Shown here: positions 47,128 through 59,900 of the stretch, piece after piece
How the letters are laid out: every line of letters starts with the position of its first letter
Position numbering within the stretch: the stretch's first letter is position 1
Assembly (NCBI GenBank): GCA_020747065.1
Contig: JAGMVK010000003.1
Location: 2,418,001 to 2,482,000 of the forward strand
Origin: Cadophora sp. MPI-SDFR-AT-0126
Lineage: Eukaryota > Ascomycota > Leotiomycetes > Helotiales > Ploettnerulaceae
Direction of reading: 5' to 3'
Length of the DNA: 64,000 nucleotides
Made by a program: the position numbers and the translations under genes
The notes under the pieces: generated by a model
The model's input: the letters and a program-made list of their open reading frames with translations, nothing else
Told to the model about the DNA's origin: nothing
The model's database searches: none

Positions 47128-49023
47128 ATGCGTTACCAAAACTGGGATGTTCTCCTCTTCCCAGACCAATACAAAGTCCCTTTGCAGGAGTTCAAAACCA
47201 GCTGTCAGGTCATACAAGATCCAGGTACGCATGCAGGCACCATGCTTTGCATGTCATAAGAAGAATATGCTGATTGACCAACAGAATCTCATAATCTGCA
47301 ATCGAATCCTCTTTTACTCCCAACTGTCACGTCCTTCATTCCTGGTCTGCCTGCTGGAGCTGCTTTTCGAGTCTCTATCCATTGCTGGCAGAACCCAGAG
47401 ATCAGTCGCTATATCCAGACTTTGAAGAAGCCATCCGATGTTGTCACTTTCGAAGCTCGACTCTTCATCGATGGCAGACTTGCAGGGTACATCCGCATTC
47501 TATTGAGCCTTCTTGCCACTGCTGACGATGCAGTTCCAAATGGTTCAACCAAAGCGGGCCGTGGCCAACTATTATCGAGCTCAGTGTTGGTAAGTTGGAT
47601 AATCTGCATATCCTCCTTCAACAATCGTTAATTATATTAGATCTTGACAAAAACGGCGAGTTCGAAAAGATGAAGTTCCCTGCTTTTCACAAAGAATTGC
47701 TGTCTCAGAGCTATTGGAATCCAGGAGATGATCTTGGTCGAATTAAAGTTGTTATCTCAGAAGGCTTCTCTCGTGAGCAACTGACGTATCCATTCGAGCG
47801 CATCAAAAATATTGTTTCCTTCTCGTTTCAACATGCACCGCTTGGTATGTTGTCCTATGGTCTTGTTGATAGCTACCTTCATCTAATGGAGTTCTTCCTA
47901 AGACGTTCTTGAAGCCTCATCCATTGCCTGGCCAAATGCCGCTATGTGGCGTCAGGTATCTCTTGTCGGACCATACTATGCACAGAATTCTCCGTCTCGA
48001 CAAGGATCCGACGGAATCGAAACTCATAGTCACTCCCCGCGTCATGGACAGTCAAACAAACCATCCTTCCCAATTTCGGGCGTTGGTTTAATGCCACCAC
48101 CACCATTCTTTCCTGGACAGCCTGCTTATGATCCCTTCATCACTGATCACACTAACAATCCAGCATTTAGCGGCTGGCGACACACTTCCACAACAGATAC
48201 CTCGATGCCAGATTATTCGAGCTCCAACACTCGAACAAGCAGTAGCCGCCAGGTATCAGATCCCATGCAATTTGAGAGGACAGGTCGCCAATTCGAGTCT
48301 ATGCAGATGCCTGGAGCTTACGAATCTCTTGTCGAAGCTCTTACCACAGCTGCACCAGCTGTGCCAACCAACACGCCGGACAATGGTCTTGCCAGCAACA
48401 TGGCTGGCCTGAGCGCTGCATCACGAAAAGCTTCTTCCAAGATGTGTGGCTTTGGTAAGATCAGCTCCTGAATGGAGAAGATGTCAGCTGCTGATTTCTA
48501 TTCTTTAGTCAAAGCAGACAAGCAGCAAATGCCCAAGCCTTCCAATGTCTTGAAATCATCCGGATTCAGTAGTGTCAAGAGCAGAAAGGAGAATATCCAG
48601 GAATCACCATTGGTCAATATCAACATCAATCCAATTGGCAATGAGAATGCCACTCGGAAAGTCAGCATACCAAAAAGAAGTACGACCATTCCATCTGGAG
48701 TTGCAGAAACGAATGCGGCCTGCAGTGACGATACTCGCAACCCGAGTCAGCCAACAGCCTCGACTGGCAATCAAGCTGGCACCACAGGAGCGGCTTCTGC
48801 AAACAACGAGAACCCTACTCGCCGGGTTAGTCAGCCATTCACAACGACGAACAACAGTGGCACCAAGAGACAGCGTGTCGTGACTCCAGCGGCCGCTAAG
48901 GTTATTGATGATGAGGACGAGCCGAGATCTTCACCTTCTATCAGAAAGGCGTCTCAAGCGAGCACAAGGACTGACGGTAAGGAGAATGACAGGGTTGTTT
49001 TGGGTGGAATTGAAAATGTCTGA
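47128..49023 (+). CDS. Conserved-looking protein of unknown function, Ser/Pro-rich C-terminus
   Basis: Six exons, 47128-47224, 47285-47486, 47534-47589, 47641-47844, 47903-48454 and 48509-49023, all in phase, give 541 residues. The ordered N-terminal 210 residues start MRYQNWDVLLFPDQYKVPLQ and include TVTSFIPGLPAGAAFRVSIH, DVVTFEARLFIDGRLAG, then SKWFNQSGPWPTIIELSV. YPFERIKNIVSFSFQHAP and WPNAAMWRQVSLVGPYY close this part. This style is familiar from uncharacterised proteins of filamentous ascomycetes, but I cannot name a function. The remaining 330 residues are disordered, rich in Ser, Asn, Pro and Thr, with a basic stretch (TKRQRVVTPAAAKVIDDEDE) near residue 495 that could serve as a nuclear signal. 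Each intron has a recognisable GT donor and AG acceptor. Confidence 0.8.
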
Positions 49024-49668
49024 GTTGGTTTTATCATTACTTACTCTCATCTTGCAACGAGTCATCACCTCATTGTGGACAGTTGGCGCGAGGCTGGTTT
49101 TAGGAGCATCCATATTGAGCAGTAGGGTTTACTGAATTGTCACGGTTGACTCTCTACCTCGAGCGAGAGGTCATGTTCATAAAGTGCTATCATTAAATAC
49201 GTATTGTACAACCCTCACTGACAGCCGTGATATCCTCCTTTAACGGACGTGCCCATAGTGATTGCCGTTCCACCTTCGTGTCCTGATGTTTGGCTGTATG
49301 CATTGAGCGGGTATGATGAGAAATGATATAAATGACGCCGACGCTTTATGCCTTTGAAATCCAAGACCGGATGAACCAACTGTGCCGTTGGGACCCCTCC
49401 CATAAAAATCATGATGTGAACAGTACGCCACCGCAATGCCTCCCTTTGTATCTTTCAGTATAAATCATCCTGCCACCAGGCCCAGCGACTCTCATCTCTG
49501 TCCGTCTCTCATACCTTCATGATTTTTTCGTACAGATTAATGCTTTGCTCTATCCTCTGTCCATGCCGCCATAATGAACATAAGAAATGAAGCGTCACGA
49601 AGCTTAAACTTCGTTCCAAGTCCCTGTTAGAAACCAGCGGTGATGCGATGAGCTTCTATCATGAAGAC
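49024..49668. other. Convergent spacer
   Basis: About 640 bases between the 3' ends of the unknown plus-strand gene and the minus-strand SCOC-like gene. It must hold both 3' UTRs; no gene is seen. Confidence 0.55.
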
Positions 49669-50201
49669 TCATTTCTTCCGTCCACCTGCGGCGCCAGTGG
49701 CTGTGATCTTCGAGGTTGACATCAGGTCGCCGATGTACTTCTGGAGGAACTTGTTATTGCTGTCGAGTTTGTCGTGTTCTTCTTTCACGGCTTCGATGCG
49801 GTTGAAGATCTCGAGTAGGGATTTCTGAAGGACTTTGGCGTGTCTGTTTGGAGCGTGTTAGTTTTGGAAGGGTGGGAACGAGAGGGGTTGGCGAACTCAT
49901 TTAACTGCACCTTCGCATCCTCACTCATCTTCTCCAGATCTTGACTACTCCTCCTCGGGCTCATAGCCCGCGCGTCATCCTCGTCAAATACCTCGTCGCC
50001 CTCCTTCAGCTCGACTCTCGGGTGCTCGCGCGGCACGATGATGGTACCACTCGACTTCCTCGAGTGTAGACGGGGGCGCTTGGGCGTAGTATCTGCTGGT
50101 TGCGGGTGCGGGTGCGTACCCCCTCCTCCGCCTTCTTCGTGGACGGACGAGCTAGATGAGGAGGCAGACGACATTATCGTTTGTTGTGAAGGTGAGGCCA
50201 T
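49669..50201 (-). CDS. Short coiled-coil (SCOC-like) protein
   Basis: Two exons, 50201-49897 and 49843-49669, give 159 residues. After a low-complexity Ser/Gly/His/Pro start there is a basic stretch (KRPRLHSRKSSGTIIVPREH) and an acidic stretch (ELKEGDEVFDEDDARAMSP). A helical part follows: QDLEKMSEDAKVQLNE, HAKVLQKSLLEIFNRIEAVK and KLDSNNKFLQKYIGDLMSTS. The last block matches the short coiled-coil protein signature (Asn-x-x-Leu-Gln-Lys-Tyr-Ile-x-x-Leu-Met). SCOC-type proteins bind Arl GTPases at the Golgi and endosomes in animals and yeast; the same role here is inference. A second in-frame ATG at 50174 could be the true start. The intron has the weaker donor GTTCGC, but the in-phase fit and the conserved block support it. 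Confidence 0.83.
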
Positions 50202-53200
50202 TGTATAGGGTAATCTGTGTGTTTGGGTTTTGGAAGGGAGGTAGCTGTGTAACGAATGCTTTCGTTACGGATGAGCAGTATTGGCAAGCAAGCTGCTTTG
50301 CTCCACTGCTGGTTGGGAATGTCGTGACCTTACTGCCGTGGTATGTCTTGGTACTGCAGTATGTATGTAGGAAGGCGTCGGTACAGTATCGTGACTTTTC
50401 CAATGTGGTGTGAGTGAGTCTTTCGTTTCTCTCGAGACGAAGGACGAGAGAATCTGTTTTCGAGACTTTGGGTGTGCCTAAGTGGGAAGTGTGGTCACAT
50501 CGAATGTCTGCGGTGCTGCAGGCAGAAAATGTGAATTTAGATCAGATCGATCAATGGCGGAATTGTCGATGAATAGTCGGGAAGAGGAAGATTGGGGGTT
50601 AGGGGACCATTTGCAAGGTGAGGAGGTGGTGGATGTGCCTCCTCTGCTGGTGCAAGCTGCTTGCGGTGGAGTTCTGTCCGCGGCTGGCTGATGGCGCATG
50701 GTGTGGTCAAAAAGAGTGGCAGGCGACTGCAGACAGGGCAAGGGATACAGGGAGGAGGCAGGGAAGAGGAGAGGCGGACAGGGCAGAGGCGTGCGGCGCG
50801 CAGCCTGTGCAGGGTGTGTGGACCCTGAAGTTCAAGGACCAAGAAGATTTGCTGCGTGTGAGGAGGGTGAGGTAACCGTTAATGCACTTAGTCTTGGGAT
50901 GGAGAGAGCCTTTCTCTCCCCTTCCTCTCTTCCACCACTTCCGTCTAGTAGTACGCAGTTAGACTGGTCCCGCCAAGACGCAAGCATGTTCCAGGGATTG
51001 TTGACCGACGATCAACAAGCGAGGAATGGCAGAGCTGGGATTGGGGGAGCCCGGAGCCATCAAGCCGTGGGAGCCTGCATCCCTGTCTGTCTGCATGCCC
51101 GAGAATGGCTCCGGGAGGGTGGATATTAGACTGCTGGGGATTGTGGATATCATGAATTAGGTACTTACAGTAACTGTGATGTGATACTTTATGAGATCCA
51201 GAAGTGGAAGGTGTAGCGACGGGCAGGATAGTAAAGGAGGGGTTTGTAAAGTTTTTGTTTTCAATTTGGGGTCCGTTTGGACTTGATATTTGACCTAGAG
51301 TACTTGACGGCTTGCGACTTTAAATTGATAAAAGGAATGAACTATCACCACTGAAAGAAGATTAGATGCAGATAGATGTACCTGCTTACTGGATAACGCA
51401 GATACTACATGCAAAATGGAAATATTGTGCGAGTCCTGTACAGCTACAGCTACAGCTGTGGTAGTTGAGTGACACAGCATCGCGAGAAAAGGCTTACATA
51501 TTCTCTGACTCGTAGTACAGCTTCTTTCTGCCTTGAAAATTGGGATGCATTGATTCATAAACCCGGTTATATTATTGTGGTCAGAGGCTATTCAGCTACA
51601 TTTAACTTCAGAGTTCCCGGTACTCAGATATGAACAATTTCGAATGTCATCAACTACTTCAAGCAAGACTTCAGCTATATCGACAACGATGTCCTTGTCC
51701 ATCAAACATCTCGTGAGGCGGGCAAAATTGCAAATGACGATATTCTCAAGGTGCACGTTCCGAGCGAATGGGAACATCCCAGTCGCCATTGCTTAGAGTT
51801 CAGGAGGCGTTTTACGATGCAGTCGGGCCATGTGACCACCCTGTGCTGAGGCACTGACCCTTAGCCGGACCTGAGAGAGACGACGAACAAATGGATGTCC
51901 AATACTTATCGAGGGAGCTCTTCCAGGTCAAGTTGACGCTATTCGCTTACCTCCTCTCTTCAGCTCTCCTCCTTCCTATCCTGACATCAAACTCTCTTTA
52001 TCTCTTTGACTGACTTCTTTTTATTTTACCGTACTCTGTCTCTTCTCCGTCTCGCCTGGGATGGTTGTGTCTCCAGTCAAACTCTACTTCTCCTGGTGGG
52101 TGGCATTTGGCATTGATAAAGCAACCCCCCCACATTTACCATCGTCGTCTAAATCCATGCCCATCATCATGCCCATGCCCATGGCAAACCCCCTCCTCTG
52201 ACATCATCGCCAGGCATTCTGGTCTCACGACAAGAGATCATCGACCGCCTTTACCGTTGACGCCTCCGCTGCTTTTCTCCACAGGGCAACCCGTTGCACG
52301 ATCAGCACTTCTTTTACCCTTTTACCTCACAACAACGAACCTGTGAACCAATCTGTGACGTTAGCCTGGGGAACGCTGCCACTCTTAATCACGCCCGTCC
52401 CTCAGCCATCCCGACAAGGCAGGAAGCCGCCGATAAACCTTTGCTTTACTTTTCCCACTCCACCGTGTGCCGACGATCAGGAGGAATTCTCTACCAACAG
52501 GATCCCTCAATTTCTCCGAGTCGAGTGTGTAGTGGCCTATGAGCGTCCACAACATCAACGCCGGGCAGGATCCCTTCAATTACATGCTGAGAGCCTAGGA
52601 GACCATGGAATTCTTCCTGGCGCCAGGTCCTACTCCCATGGTTCTATGTTGAACACTTGAATACTCTCGATAAATTTCAGAAGAGATCGTTTCTCTTGCA
52701 AACTCAGCCATGGACGCACTGTCACAGGCGTTTGACTCCGGTCAAAGTTGATGGCAGAAGGTAGACTGGGCTCTTCTTCATTTCTGGAGACGAGTAAGTA
52801 ATGATGTCGTTGTCATGCAAAGTGATGAGGATCTACCAGATGATCAGCCTTTCTCTAAACTGCCACTGCCCGTTCAGGGATTTTCGTCAGGACTCGGACA
52901 TCAAACCTGCTACCCGGCCCAACCTCCAGCCGTGCGAAAACCGGTACTGGGGGACTTCACCAGATCTTCCGTATGCAGGTTCAGAGGGCAAATGCACTTC
53001 AAAACGAGCTGTCAGTTCTATCAACTGCCTCATTCGTGTAAAGCTTGACAACTCAAAACACTTCACGGCTCGCCCCCACCACAATCAGACCTAATCTTGG
53101 GAACAACATGGAAGAAGGTTGTTGTATGCGCATCCTATTATAGGCGGTGAAGTGATCGACTCAAATCAGAGTCTGTTTCAACGTTTCGTCCGGATCCTGT

Positions 53201-54884
53201 GGACAGCCGATTGCTCTATCACTCGGCACCGTAACCGTATCCGCAGCACTTTACTACGACAGCGCTGCAATGGAGCCGTGCGTCCTCTCTATGGACATGG
53301 TCTCCTGCCTAGAAATCATTGTTTCGTTGTTTGCTTTTACCCCTCGTTACCGTGCGGGATCAAATCAAAATCAAAGTTGCGGCGGAGGTCAGTCAAGGAG
53401 GCTTAAGCATTTCATTATGCATCCGCCTTCTAGGAATCGTTTCACAGGCTTCAGTGGGACTTTCTAGACAATCCTCAGGATTTAAGTGGATCCGCCGATG
53501 AATGCTTCCGAACCTCAAATCAGATGTCGTGATAAGGAAATAATGGGCTCTCTAGTCGAAGTCCCTGCATGCGTGCTATCTGCACTTTGGGTTCGTGGGC
53601 TCTTCCACTCCAAAAATGTTTCATCGCCAAAGAACAAACTTCTTGCACGGGCGGCACTATGTTATTACACTTCCCCATATATTCTCATGCTACCCAGTTG
53701 TCAGTGGACCTGCGGCCGCTTTTAAACAGGAAGCTGACTGGTCTTTGAATACTAAATGGAGAAGTGCTCCGGCCTTGGGAACACAAGAGTGGAGGAGCCG
53801 AGTACAACACTCTCCAATCACAAGCTTTGCACCCGATCTTGCGTATTTCCATTGTTCAAAGTTCGAAGGAACATGTGGTGGGGGATCAATAGGTCTCATG
53901 CATGTATCATGCGGTGTTACGGTTCAATATGCAGCATGCAGCTATACAGTATGGAGGTAGTCAATCCATGCTCTGAATGTTGCTTCCCTTCTAGTGCCTG
54001 CTGGGAAGCCTGAAAATGCGGGGTTGTTGTGAGGGTGGTGTCGCTTCGTTGATACTAACCGGCTATCAAAATATTCTACTTCACCAGTCTGTGACTGACT
54101 CTAGGACGCTTCCACCAAGAGAGGACCCGTCCAGCGGGTAAGGCTACACACTTGACTCGGATATGGCACTGGGAAATTCAGATGTGCAGCATCTCACTTT
54201 CGGGCCGATGGATCTCCTTTACCCAATGTGATAAGTACCGGCAGATTACAAAACGGCGAGGATGAGAGATCATCACTCAAGAGTGGATGTTAGTAATTGT
54301 GAGCCGCGCCTGGCTGTTAATTCTCGTTTCGTTGGGACTCGCTACCGAAGCGAGGAGTTGACATCGACATCCGACGGCTCATGGTGCGTTGAATCTCAAT
54401 TCAAACTCACCAAGTTCCATGTAAGCGTTGACCTGACCCTAACTGGTAGTATTTATTTCATCTCCACGTCTTTATTCTTTTCTTGGATTTTCGGTCAGCT
54501 GCATTCGCAGATTCATCTTGGAATCTGTGAAATGGTAACCGGCTATCCGCCTTGGCATCTTGTACATTTCCTACTTGTTGACGAATGAAAGGCTGTGGTT
54601 GAGTTGACCCGCATGGGGGAGAATCCTATGGGCTACGAGAATGCCATATTCGTTCTTCTGTCCCAGGAATTTGGTCTCACGACGGGAAGTCCTCGTTTGT
54701 ATGTGAGTTCGCCTCCTCACAATCACTGCTAAGCATGATAGGAAGTACTGCACTTATGCCAGGCGCTTCATCCACTGGCTTGGATGAGTATGTTCAAAAG
54801 TATTTCTCATCAAAACACAACATATTCTAAGTGTACACGCATGTCCCTTTCTACGCATTCTATCCTACCCTGCCTAACTATTTC
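50202..54884. other. Gene-poor region of 4.7 kb
   Basis: No recognisable gene was found between the divergent upstream side of the SCOC-like gene and the 3' end of the MFS gene. A typical pyrimidine-rich leader occurs at 51955-52065, followed by a 47-codon frame from the ATG at 52061, a 19-codon frame at 52539-52598 and an open stretch without stops at 52752-53048. These could belong to an unrecognised spliced gene or a long non-coding transcript on the plus strand. Other frames, such as 50618-51129 plus and 54262-54588 plus, lack family features. Confidence 0.45.
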
Positions 54885-56451
54885 TCAATCCAAATCAATC
54901 CTAAATCTCTCCCTCAAGCCCTCTCCGAAGACATAAAATAAAACCGGGCTCGGCGCCAAAAGCAAACTCACAAAACCAAAAATACTAAACCCCCACCCCA
55001 GCCCAACCCTCTCCAACAATCCCCCTGTAAAAACAGGAACCACACCCCCAACGACACTCCGGAACAGACTACCCGCTGCAATGGCACTTGCAGCATACTT
55101 TTCAAACGAGTCAATATAGTAATTTTGCACCGCATTGAAAATAGCCACCTGGCCGATCCCATAGAAGAACGTCGCGGTAACGGGGACCGTGAAATGGATA
55201 TGGTATTCCGTCGTCCACGCGAATGTGAAGAGCGAGATTGGGATTACGATAGATCCGATGTTCGCGAGCGGGAGTCTGTACTCTGGTTTGGGGACGTTGT
55301 TGTGTTTCTTGGTGAGAGAGTTGTATACGGTTCCGATGCGCGGCACGAGGAACCACACTGCGGTCAAGAACCCCAACCCAGGGCCTAGATATGTCAAGCC
55401 TACTTGCAATGTACTAAAGCCGTACAGACCTCCATATATACTCTGGAACTGCGTATACATACTATACGTGATAGCGAAGAGGAGCGCTTGGTACAAGGCC
55501 ATTGTTATGACGATAGGCTGCGTGAACAGGATCAAGAGGGGTCGCTTGATAGATTGCATTATCTTCGCGCGGAGAGGACGTAAATCTTCGCCTTCGTAGT
55601 AGTAATGAGTTGAATCTTTTGCTTCAAGGGTCTTCTTGCGTTTCGAGAGTATCGCGGGCACGTAGGTCTCGCGTAAGAAGAAGAAAGCTCCCAGCATGGC
55701 GAGGGAACAGATGATTAGGAGAATCCAGAAGAGCCATGGCCAGGCGAGGTTGTCGAGAATGATAGCACCGAGGAGAGGCCCGATTGTCGGGCCTAGAAGG
55801 GGACCAAGAAGATACCATCCAAAAATACCTGCTCGTTCGCTGGGTGCGTACATATCGCTGATGGTGCCTCCACCATTGGCAATACCAATACTACCAAGGA
55901 ACCCGGCAATCGTCCTCAGCGTAATAAGCACTGGCAAGCTCTTCGCCAGCGCAGTAGGTATCTGTAATAAAGTGAAGATGGAGAAACAAACGAGATACAG
56001 AGGCTTTCTCCCAAACGTCTCGGACAGTGGTGCCAGGATCAACGGGCCTACACCAAGCATGACTACGAAGCCAGTCTGGCATCCTATGACACCATCCGTT
56101 GTGGCATTCAATGATTTGGCTATCTGCTCAATGCCCGGTGCGAACATTGAGCTTGCGAGAGGACTGAGAACTAGGGTTTGTCAGAGTGGACTTCAGGAAG
56201 AGGGGAGATGGGAACGGAGGTGGCGTACTGGACATGGAGGCTATGATGGCGATGTTGGCGAGTTTCTTCCATTCTGTCCAATTTCTTGGGTTCTCTTCGT
56301 CCTCTTTGCTAAATTCTAAAAGCTAATTGACTGTCAACACTCGTGTGATATTATCGAGATCGGAATTGATCCCTACATGTCTATCTTCATGAGCTGAAGC
56401 GCTGCCGTTTGAAAGGAGTGGCGCTCTCTCGTCGGGGGTGTGTTGAGGCAT
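54885..56451 (-). CDS. MFS transporter, drug:H+ antiporter-like (DHA1)
   Basis: A major facilitator of about twelve helices in the style of fungal DHA1 multidrug transporters. Three exons, 56451-56377, 56322-56229 and 56170-54885, give 484 residues. The N-terminal exons encode MPQHTPDERAPLLSNGSAS, then LLEFSKEDEENPRNWTEWKK and IAIIASMSILSPLASSMFAP; the contiguous frame alone would start wrongly at the internal MFAPGIEQI. Motif A appears as LAPLSETFGRKPLYL and the DHA1 motif C as GWYLLGPLLGPTIGPLLGA. A charged central loop (LSKRKKTLEAKDSTHYY) separates the two halves. The C-terminal part includes YGIGQVAIFNAVQNYYIDSF and AASAIAAGSLFRSVVGGVVP, typical of the group. The substrate is unknown. It is divergent from REV1 with 539 bases between start codons. 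Confidence 0.92.
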
Positions 56452-56990
56452 CTCTAACCTCTTCTATTGAATAAGAAAAGCAAACGAGAGACTCGGAAAG
56501 AAAGATAGATTGGAAATCTTAGATATGGAGTTGGGAAAATGAGAAAGTAAGATTATAGAGGATGAGATGAGCCTCTAGCTTGTTTACTAAACCCTGGAAC
56601 CAGACTAGAATCGATGACGCCCTGCCACAAAGCCACTAAAACTTCACCAGCCGCCTCACTAAAATCCATGGCCCTGGGAGTGGGACTGTCATTATCGTGC
56701 AATGTCAAAATAGAAATTGTCATGTCTTCATTGTAGTCCGACAACACTTTTTGGACGGTTCTGTACAAGAAAAGTCGAACTGTGAAGGATTAAAGGACGT
56801 TAAACACGATTGCCGTAGATTGTCCGAAATTTCGCCACACACGTGCTTACGCAACATCTCGACGCGACTTCCAGGCTTCTTCCAGGCGGGAAATATTTCG
56901 TGACAACCACACCAGGCCCTCACCAAACCATGATCTTGAGATAGCCTCTACCTCCGGAGAAGTCCGACTCACGGACGACCGATATTGAAG
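56452..56990. promoter_or_regulatory. Shared upstream region of the MFS transporter and REV1
   Basis: The 539 bases between the divergent start codons hold both promoters. A minus-strand frame of 71 codons (56553-56768) overlaps the likely leader region and has no recognised motif. Confidence 0.5.
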
Positions 56991-59900
56991 ATGGGCAGCC
57001 GTCTCGAGAAGAATTCCGAATCCGTGCGGAAACGCATCGAAGCTCACACCTTCGAAGATGAAGAGGGCGAAGAGTACAAAGGCTCAAAATTCGGCGGCTT
57101 CTCAGACTATTTCCGCCGCAAAAAGATAAAGCTTCAGAATCTCGACGCGGAGTTACGTTCGGAGTCGGCGGACAAGCCCAAGATCTTTCGAAGCATCGTC
57201 GCGCATGTGAATGGGTACACGCAGCCTTCTCTTAATGACCTCCATCATATGATCGTGGCTTATGGAGGGGGCTTCATGCAGTACCTCGATGGCAAGACGA
57301 CCGTTACGCATATTATTGCAGCGAACCTGACGCCCAAGAAGGCGATCGAGTTCCGCAAATATCGCATTGTCAAGCCGGCATGGATCGTGGATAGTGTTGC
57401 GGCGGGGAAATTGCTCCCATGGGATGCCTATAGAGTCGTTGATGAAGGCGTGGGACAGCGACTCTTAGGCTTCAACGACGGGAAGATGGTCAGTCAGACT
57501 AATACCCAGCAGCGTGGGTATCGAGATCAGACGAGCACGAGCTGGTATACTAGCCAGGTTCAAGCCGTCGTGGACGATATTGATGATGCGGATGGTGCTC
57601 AGTTTCCGAGCACGCAGAAAGTTGTCATGAATGGGACGGGCGTCTTTATGGGAGATTTCCCTCCATGGCATCAATCCACAGAGCAAAAGCTAACAGTGAT
57701 GGCAAAGGAACTGCTAGAGAACCCCGAGTCGTCTGGTGACTTTGAAGTCTCCTCATCTATGGAGGATGCTTTGAATAGTGCTGCAATAGGAGACCCTACT
57801 CGAAGGTCTAGTCCACTCAAAACGGAACAGAGTGCTCCTGTGTTAGAGGAGCACCAGGAGACCGAAATGCCACTAAATGCCAAAAGTGAAACAATTGAGG
57901 TCGAGACTTCAGAAGCGGTGACTTCTGTCAAATCTCTGGAACCAACCCAGGCTCTAAAACAGCCACAAGACATTGAAAGTCCGTCACCATCCAAGAAAAC
58001 CAAAATCATGACCGCCGAAGAGCACAATGCCATCTTACTGGCTGATCCCAATATTAGAAAGTCTTCAACTGCAAATCCAGATTTCCTCAAGCAGTTCTAT
58101 TCGGAATCCCGCCTTCATCACTTGTCGACTTGGAAAGCCGATTTGAAATCTCGCTTCCAGCAGATGGCATCTGAGAAATCAGCTTCTCAGAGAGCACCGA
58201 CGAAAAGGAAGCCAGGGGCTCGACGATATATTATGCACGTCGACTTTGACAGCTTCTTCTGTGCAGTGTCTCTCAAGAACGCCCCAGACTACATCGACAA
58301 GCCTGCAGTCGTTGCTCATGGCAGTGGTACTGGTAGTGAGATTGCGAGCTGTAATTATCCTGCCAGGACCTTTGGGGTGAAGAATGGGATGTGGATGAAG
58401 AAAGCATTGGAACTATGCCCAGATATCAAAGTCCTTCCCTATGATTTTCCAGCTTACGAAGAAGCGAGCAGAGGTTTCTACGATGCCATCTTGGATGTTG
58501 GAGGCATTGTGCAGAGCGTGAGTGTGGATGAAGCTCTCGTTGACATTACCAGTCTCTGCTTGCCTGCAGGTGGCACCGATGGTCTTGGGATTCACGAAGG
58601 AAGCATTTGGCGAGAGCAAGAAAAGGCAAACCAAATCGGAGATAGTCTTCGAAAGCGAATCAAGGAAAAGACAGGCTGCGCCGTGTCTGTAGGGATTGGG
58701 GCGAATATCCTCCTTGCAAAGGTCGCACTTCGCAAAGCCAAACCAGCGGGCCAACATCAGATCAAGCCCGAAGAGGTTTTGGACTTCATTGGCGAGCTCA
58801 CTGTTCAGGACCTACCTGGCGTTGCTTACAGCATCGGAGGGAAGCTCGAGGAGATCGGAGTGAAGTTTGTTAGAGATGTCCGGCAGTTGACGAAAGATCG
58901 CCTCATGACGGTACTTGGCCCCAAGACTGGGGAGAAGATATGGGACTATTCTCGAGGTATTGATCGTACCGAAGTTGGAGAGCAGGTCGTGCGAAAGTCG
59001 GTTTCAGCTGAAGTCAATTGGGGCATAAGGTTCATCTCCCAGCCTGAAGCAGAGGAATTTGTGCAGAATCTGTGCATAGAGCTCCAACGGCGTCTTGTTG
59101 ATCAGGGAGTCAAGGGACGACAATTAACGATGAAAATCATGAGGAAGTCTGCGGATGCTCCACTAGATCCACCTAAGCATTTGGGACATGGAAAATGCGA
59201 CACTTTCAATAAGAGCATTGTTCTTGGAGTTGCAACGAACAATGCTGAAGTCATTGGACGAGAAGCAGTCTCTATACTGCGAAGTTATGGCTTTTCGCCT
59301 GGTGAACTCAGAGGACTTGGTGTTCAGATGACGAAACTGGAACTTCTCAAGGCGTCAAATACAAGCATGCCAGATGGCAGTCAAAGAAGGATCAATTGGG
59401 GTGCCGCGCCGCCAAAGTTAGGAAAGCAAGTCACTGAAGATCCTATTGATGACCCGCAAACACCGACCAAGCCAAAGAATACACCTATGGGTCTTGGCGA
59501 GTCGAACTTCAAGCAACCTATGGATTCGATCCATGAAGCTATCGCTCCTACGAAGCCGAAACCAGCAACTGCTCGCTTGCTCTTTGGTAAGGATGTGTCC
59601 GATGATATCGAGAGTCCCGAGAAGACGAAAGAGATTCCGTCTGTTCATCCAGCAGCCGCTATTGCTAGAGCCAATGCTGCAGATCAAAGTGCGAAGAAGG
59701 TGCTCAATGTTATGGGCACACAGTTTATCATCCCCAGCCAGATTGACCCTCAGGTATTGGATGCACTTCCGCACGACATTAGGTCGAAGCTCGTGGCACA
59801 AAACATGCCAGCGTCGAGGGCTCAATCTCCGTTTGTCAATTCAAGATCAAATAGCGTGGCTCCAGAAGAGCCGCCACGTCTGCCCTCTCAGCTAGACCCA

